Assembly (NCBI RefSeq): GCF_000439375.1
Contig: NZ_ATMI01000041.1
Span: 62,001 to 126,000 of the forward strand
Direction of reading: 5' to 3'
Length of the DNA stretch: 64,000 bases
Origin: Tatumella saanichensis
GTDB lineage: Bacteria; Pseudomonadota; Gammaproteobacteria; Enterobacterales; Enterobacteriaceae
Positions within the stretch are counted from its first letter, which is position 1. Every line of letters starts with the position of its first letter. This document shows, piece after piece, positions 61,109-64,000 of this stretch. Position numbers and translations under genes: made by a program. Under the pieces are notes generated by a model. That model had not been told where the DNA came from and made no database searches. It saw nothing but the letters and a program-made list of their open reading frames with translations.

Positions 61109-61114
61109 CAGGTC

Positions 61115-61139
61115 AGCAGACCGCTGCGTGCGGTCTGCT
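61115..61139 (+). terminator. Hairpin after the TonB receptor gene
   Basis: Ten-bp perfect stem AGCAGACCGC/GCGGTCTGCT with a 5-base loop, seven bases past the receptor stop. No T-run, so termination may be partial or Rho-assisted. Confidence 0.6.
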
Positions 61140-61166
61140 CTACAGGAATACGAGCAGCCAACCGGC

Positions 61167-61511
61167 TCAGGTCGCCGGCGGAATGCTGGCGGGCTGTAGC
61201 TGATAGACCCAGGCGGTGGTCAAAATCTGATCAGCAGTAGTTACCTCTATTGGGATACGGTCGTATCCCTCTTCAAACTCATCCAGTGCTTGCCAATGTT
61301 CATTCAGGTTTTCTGAACTGAACAAATACCCCTGCACCTGCGGTCCCTGAGGGTCAATCACAATGCCTGGAAATCCTTCAGCCGCACCACAGCCGTTATG
61401 ATAGAAAAAGCCGTGAACACTGGCCTGCTGCCACTCTCCTCCGATGGCATCCATAATATGGGCATTACTGTACCCAGGTCTGAGGGTGCCGTATACAAAT
61501 AGCCGGTTCAT
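61167..61511 (-). CDS. Gamma-glutamylcyclotransferase-fold (AIG2/YtfP-like) protein
   Basis: 114-aa single-domain protein. FVYGTLRPGYSN at the N-terminus is the family loop, and LDEFEEGYDRIP carries the conserved acidic residue thought to be catalytic. The family includes gamma-glutamylamine cyclotransferases; the bacterial substrates are mostly unknown. GGAGG at 5-6 bases supports the ATG at 61511 over the one four codons upstream. Converges with the receptor gene. Confidence 0.85.
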   Translation of the reverse strand: MNRLFVYGTLRPGYSNAHIMDAIGGEWQQASVHGFFYHNGCGAAEGFPGIVIDPQGPQVQGYLFSSENLNEHWQALDEFEEGYDRIPIEVTTADQILTTAWVYQLQPASIPPAT

Positions 61512-61558
61512 GGTGACCTCCACTATCAGATAATTTTGCAGTCAAAAAGTTACCCTAG

Positions 61559-61714
61559 CAGATATCACTGCCTGAAGAAATTGGTGATGTTGGTCACTGG
61601 CGGAAGGTACTCACTCTCCCCAAGCACGTATTTTTGAAGGAGCTGGAGACCAAGAGTCTGGACGAGTGGCAAGCTAGTTGCTGGGAGTTGGCGGAATATT
61701 TAGGAGCAGGGTGA
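61559..61714 (+). pseudogene. Orphan 3' coding fragment of unknown gene
   Basis: A 51-residue open stretch without an ATG, preceded by an in-frame TAG. It has strongly protein-like composition (contains DVGHWRKVLTLPKHVFLKEL and SLDEWQASCWELAEYLGAG). It looks like the C-terminus of a gene whose 5' part was lost. I do not recognise the family. It lies between two minus-strand genes and has no ribosome site. Confidence 0.4.
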
Positions 61715-61720
61715 ACTCTA

Positions 61721-61750
61721 ATAAAATAGGAGAGGGCGAGCCCTCTCCTA
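61721..61750 (-). terminator. Terminator of the porin gene
   Basis: Ten-bp perfect stem TAGGAGAGGG/CCCTCTCCTA with a 4-base loop. On the minus strand it is followed by TTTTATT, eight bases past the porin stop. Confidence 0.9.
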
Positions 61751-61757
61751 AATGATA

Positions 61758-62837
61758 TTAGAACTGGTAAGTGATCCCCAGCCCGGTGGTGTCGTCAGTC
61801 AGGATACCAAACGGCGTCTGTTTGCTAAGCAGGTTGATACGGTAGTCGGCATAGACTGACATGTTCTTATTGAAGTAATAACGCACAGCGACATCGACAT
61901 ACTTCTGCAAGGTCACATCGCCATGGCCTTCGATGTCCTTCCCTGAGGCATAGAAATAGCCAATAGAAGGAGAGAAACCATTTAAGAAGGTATACTGGCT
62001 GTAGGCTTCGAAAATTTGACTCTTGTTGGCGTAACCATAGCCTTTGATTGGGGTAATATTCTGACCCTGTGAATATTTCACGGCGTTATAGAATTGACCA
62101 GGACTGTACTTCACCCCGACACCCCAAATTTCTGCGTGTTTACCGTCACCCAGCGCTAAGGCATTTTGCTGATCGGTACGGCGAGAGTTTGCAGCGGCGG
62201 TCACCAAGGAGAAGTCATTGGTCACTTTCCATTCAGCACTTGCCCCGTAACCGTCGCCGTTACCGTTATACACGGAACGTGAACCGTTATTTTCGCCTTG
62301 GTCGTTAGCACCTTGATACTGTACGGCAAAGATAAGTTTGTCCGTCAGACCAAAGAAATTATTATTACGATATGTCAGCAAGCCATTCGCGCGGCTAGTC
62401 ATAAAGTTATCGACAAAGGTGTCGCCAAGGACATCGTAGATTGGCGCAAAATCGGTGATACTGGCCAGATCATAGTAAACACCGTAAGAACGGCCGTAAT
62501 CAATGGAACCCCATTGTTTGGACTTCAGTCCAGCAAAGCCCAAGCGGCTTTTATCACCTTTACTCCCTGTACCTTCATCGGCATTTGCTTGCGCCTGATA
62601 TTCCCATTGACCATAGCCGGTCAGAGTATCGTTAATTTTGGTCTGTCCCTTGAAGCCCAGACGGACATAGCTGAAATCTCCATCTTGGCTGCTCTTGGTG
62701 CTGAAATAATGGCGGCCACGGACGCTGCCATAGAAATCGAGTTTATTCCCATCATGGTCATAAATGGTTGCAGCATCTGCACCGCTGGTAAGTAACATTA
62801 GTGCAGTGAACATCACTTTATTTTTCATTATTTTCAT
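61758..62837 (-). CDS. General porin of the OmpC/OmpF family
   Basis: Trimeric outer-membrane porin, 359 aa with a 22-residue signal peptide (ending SGADA). The mature protein begins ATIYDHDGNKLDFYGSV and the barrel closes with the terminal Phe of GLGITYQF. SYVRLGFKGQTKINDTLTGY, DKSRLGFAGLK with the following WGSIDYGRSYG and the constriction-loop segment TDFAPIYDVLGD are visible. Which enteric porin it corresponds to is uncertain. A second ATG three codons in (62828) could be the start. Upstream DNA is long and AT-rich, fitting OmpR-type control, but I could not identify sites. Confidence 0.92.
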   Translation of the reverse strand: MKIMKNKVMFTALMLLTSGADAATIYDHDGNKLDFYGSVRGRHYFSTKSSQDGDFSYVRLGFKGQTKINDTLTGYGQWEYQAQANADEGTGSKGDKSRLGFAGLKSKQWGSIDYGRSYGVYYDLASITDFAPIYDVLGDTFVDNFMTSRANGLLTYRNNNFFGLTDKLIFAVQYQGANDQGENNGSRSVYNGNGDGYGASAEWKVTNDFSLVTAAANSRRTDQQNALALGDGKHAEIWGVGVKYSPGQFYNAVKYSQGQNITPIKGYGYANKSQIFEAYSQYTFLNGFSPSIGYFYASGKDIEGHGDVTLQKYVDVAVRYYFNKNMSVYADYRINLLSKQTPFGILTDDTTGLGITYQF

Positions 62838-63406
62838 CCGGAATAGGGTGTTTCAGGTTGTGTAATTGTATTTTTGTAAGTAACAGAAACGGTTTGGCTG
62901 TAACCTTTTATCAGGATTTATAGCGGATGATAATTTCAATTTTGACATCGCTGGCTTGATAAAATAGCAAAGCTTAATAATGTCAAAGCAATGTTACTGG
63001 TCTGCTAACCTAACTCTAAAAATACTCTCTTACAGGCGCTAATATCATCAATAGATGATTATTCTGATGTGGTTGGTTGAATCAAATAAAATGACTAATG
63101 GACTTTAAAATACTCATTATTGTGTGTCAGTGAAAATTGAAAAGATAGTCGGCTGAAAGGTATTATCGGTAGGTTAAAAAACGAACTGATAACAATTCCC
63201 CTCCGTATCGACAACAACTTAATAAGAGTTGTTAGCATTTAGGGGGGAGGTGAAAACGGTGAGGGCGGAAATAGATTTCTACTTTATGGGGAAATAACAG
63301 TGTAGAGGAAAATAAAAACCGAGAAAAGTTATGAATAGCGTGCGCATTATCAGCCAGGTGAATAATACCTATTCTGGCAATAATCCCCCAATACAGTTTA
63401 GGGAAA
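62838..63406. other. AT-rich region upstream of the porin
   Basis: About 570 bases with no supported gene. I looked for a divergent micF-like RNA (antisense to porin leaders) and saw no recognisable MicF sequence or terminator. The porin promoter must lie near 62838-63000. Confidence 0.4.
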
Positions 63407-63727
63407 AGGACCTTAGCTGTGCAGCAGATAAAATTTCGCTTCCGTGCACCGGATGTCCGGATTGAGATCAGTGCATAGGCGGCGGTCCCAGAACTGATCG
63501 CGCAGAGTGGATTGCTGAGTTTTATTTCAGAAAACAGCTTAGCTGAACCGGCCTTCACCGATCGGCTAGTGCGGGTTGATGTGCCAGAAATGGTGATGGA
63601 ACGGGGAGTGGGCATAACCTGTTTACCCGAGAATTGGCTGTCTCCGGCCACCCGGAAAGCGATTGACGTCACTTGCTATTATGCCACCGAAGCGCTACCA
63701 GAGGCTTTGGGTGAGATTAAGGAGTAA
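63407..63727 (+). pseudogene. LysR-family regulator, C-terminal remnant
   Basis: The reading frame FRFRAPDVRIEISA, a TAG at 63476-63478, then AAVPELIAQSGLLSFISENS and VMERGVGITCLPENWLSPATRKAI is typical of the end of a LysR substrate-binding domain. No HTH part is found upstream. The internal stop and missing N-terminus make it a pseudogene. The minus-strand open frame over it (63232-63672) is a shadow. Confidence 0.6.
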
Positions 63728-64000
63728 GCTGTTCAAAGGTAAACGACACCAAGTCATAGAATATTTTAGGCATCTTTGAGATGGACATCAGTAACCGGTT
63801 AGCATGCCGGCAACAAGGCTGTGGTAGTAGGCTGGATGAAATTGAGTTTACCGCTATATTGTCTTGATTATAGGTAAAACGACCTGAATTTCATTTTATA
63901 AACAAACCATTATCATATTTGCGATTGATTAATATTGAGGTTTTAAGCATCTACATCTATGGATGCTCAGCCATCCTCCGCCCTTCTGAATAAAACACCC

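Noticed and set aside
62838-63230. Possible micF-like sRNA upstream of the porin
   Set aside because: No stretch resembling MicF and no T-run terminator in the expected place.
63232-63672. 146-codon minus-strand ORF
   Set aside because: It is antisense to a LysR remnant, has odd composition, and no ribosome site or homologous pattern.

Overview
This window is chromosomal DNA from a member of the Enterobacterales. Protein lengths and gene order follow the E. coli-type backbone: mdtABC/yegD, udk-dcd-asmA, galF, gnd, the his operon, yeeZ-plaP-sbcB-dacD-yeeA-tmaR. Pairing galF with galE upstream of the O-antigen genes, and gnd downstream of them, suggests an Erwinia/Pantoea/Tatumella-like (Erwiniaceae) host. 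That placement is inference only; there is no rRNA or tRNA in the window to anchor it.

Layout. (1) 1-8453: the MdtABC RND drug-efflux operon on the minus strand (mdtC runs off the left edge), the Hsp70-like yegD and a PAP2-type membrane phosphatase. (2) 8703-13927: udk, dcd, asmA, galF and galE on the plus strand. (3) 14009-20699: a JUMPstart/ops element followed by wzm-wzt-wbbM-glf-wbbN-wbbO, which matches gene for gene and closely in length the Klebsiella D-galactan I O-antigen locus (ABC-transporter pathway). gnd closes the locus, and a separate AT-rich GT2/coiled-coil glycosyltransferase gene follows it. (4) 23966-29805, minus strand: an AstE/AspA-family deacylase, an orphan amino-acid-binding protein, and an RpiR regulator / PTS EIIBC / GH1 beta-glucoside operon. 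The GH1 enzyme has Gln in place of the acid/base Glu. (5) 29928-37283: the complete hisLGDCBHAFI operon with promoter, leader peptide and attenuator. (6) 37410-41519: yeeZ, plaP (preceded by a structured leader and a 56-codon overlapping ORF) and sbcB. (7) 41666-43260: a graveyard of mobile DNA, with a broken tyrosine integrase, a small lipoprotein gene and an IS3-family remnant. (8) 43300-49994: a DUF1275 protein, dacD, yeeA, tmaR, a ketopantoate-reductase-like gene and fetAB. (9) 50151-53781: an orphan Dcm-like cytosine methyltransferase with an N-terminal HTH, an MFS transporter and a glycerol-dehydrogenase pseudogene. (10) 53799-61108: an RpiR regulator translationally overlapped with a four-gene FecBCDE-type siderophore ABC importer, and a divergent TonB receptor, with Fur-box-like sites between them. 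(11) 61167-64000: a gamma-glutamylcyclotransferase-fold protein, an orphan 52-codon fragment, a porin and a LysR remnant.

How the genes work together. galF and galE bias precursor supply toward UDP-Glc/UDP-Galp, and Glf turns UDP-Galp into UDP-Galf. WbbO, WbbN and WbbM then build a Galp/Galf polymer on the cytoplasmic face, and Wzm/Wzt exports it. The short Wzt (246 aa) has no C-terminal carbohydrate-binding domain, as in Klebsiella O2a, where export and polymerisation are coupled. The siderophore block has uptake genes but no biosynthesis genes, which suggests use of siderophores made by others.

I did not find an unambiguous new defence or signalling system. The best candidates for novelty are the Gln-for-Glu GH1 enzyme, the plaP leader ORF, the HTH-fused orphan methyltransferase, the RpiR regulator tied to iron uptake, and the post-gnd coiled-coil glycosyltransferase.
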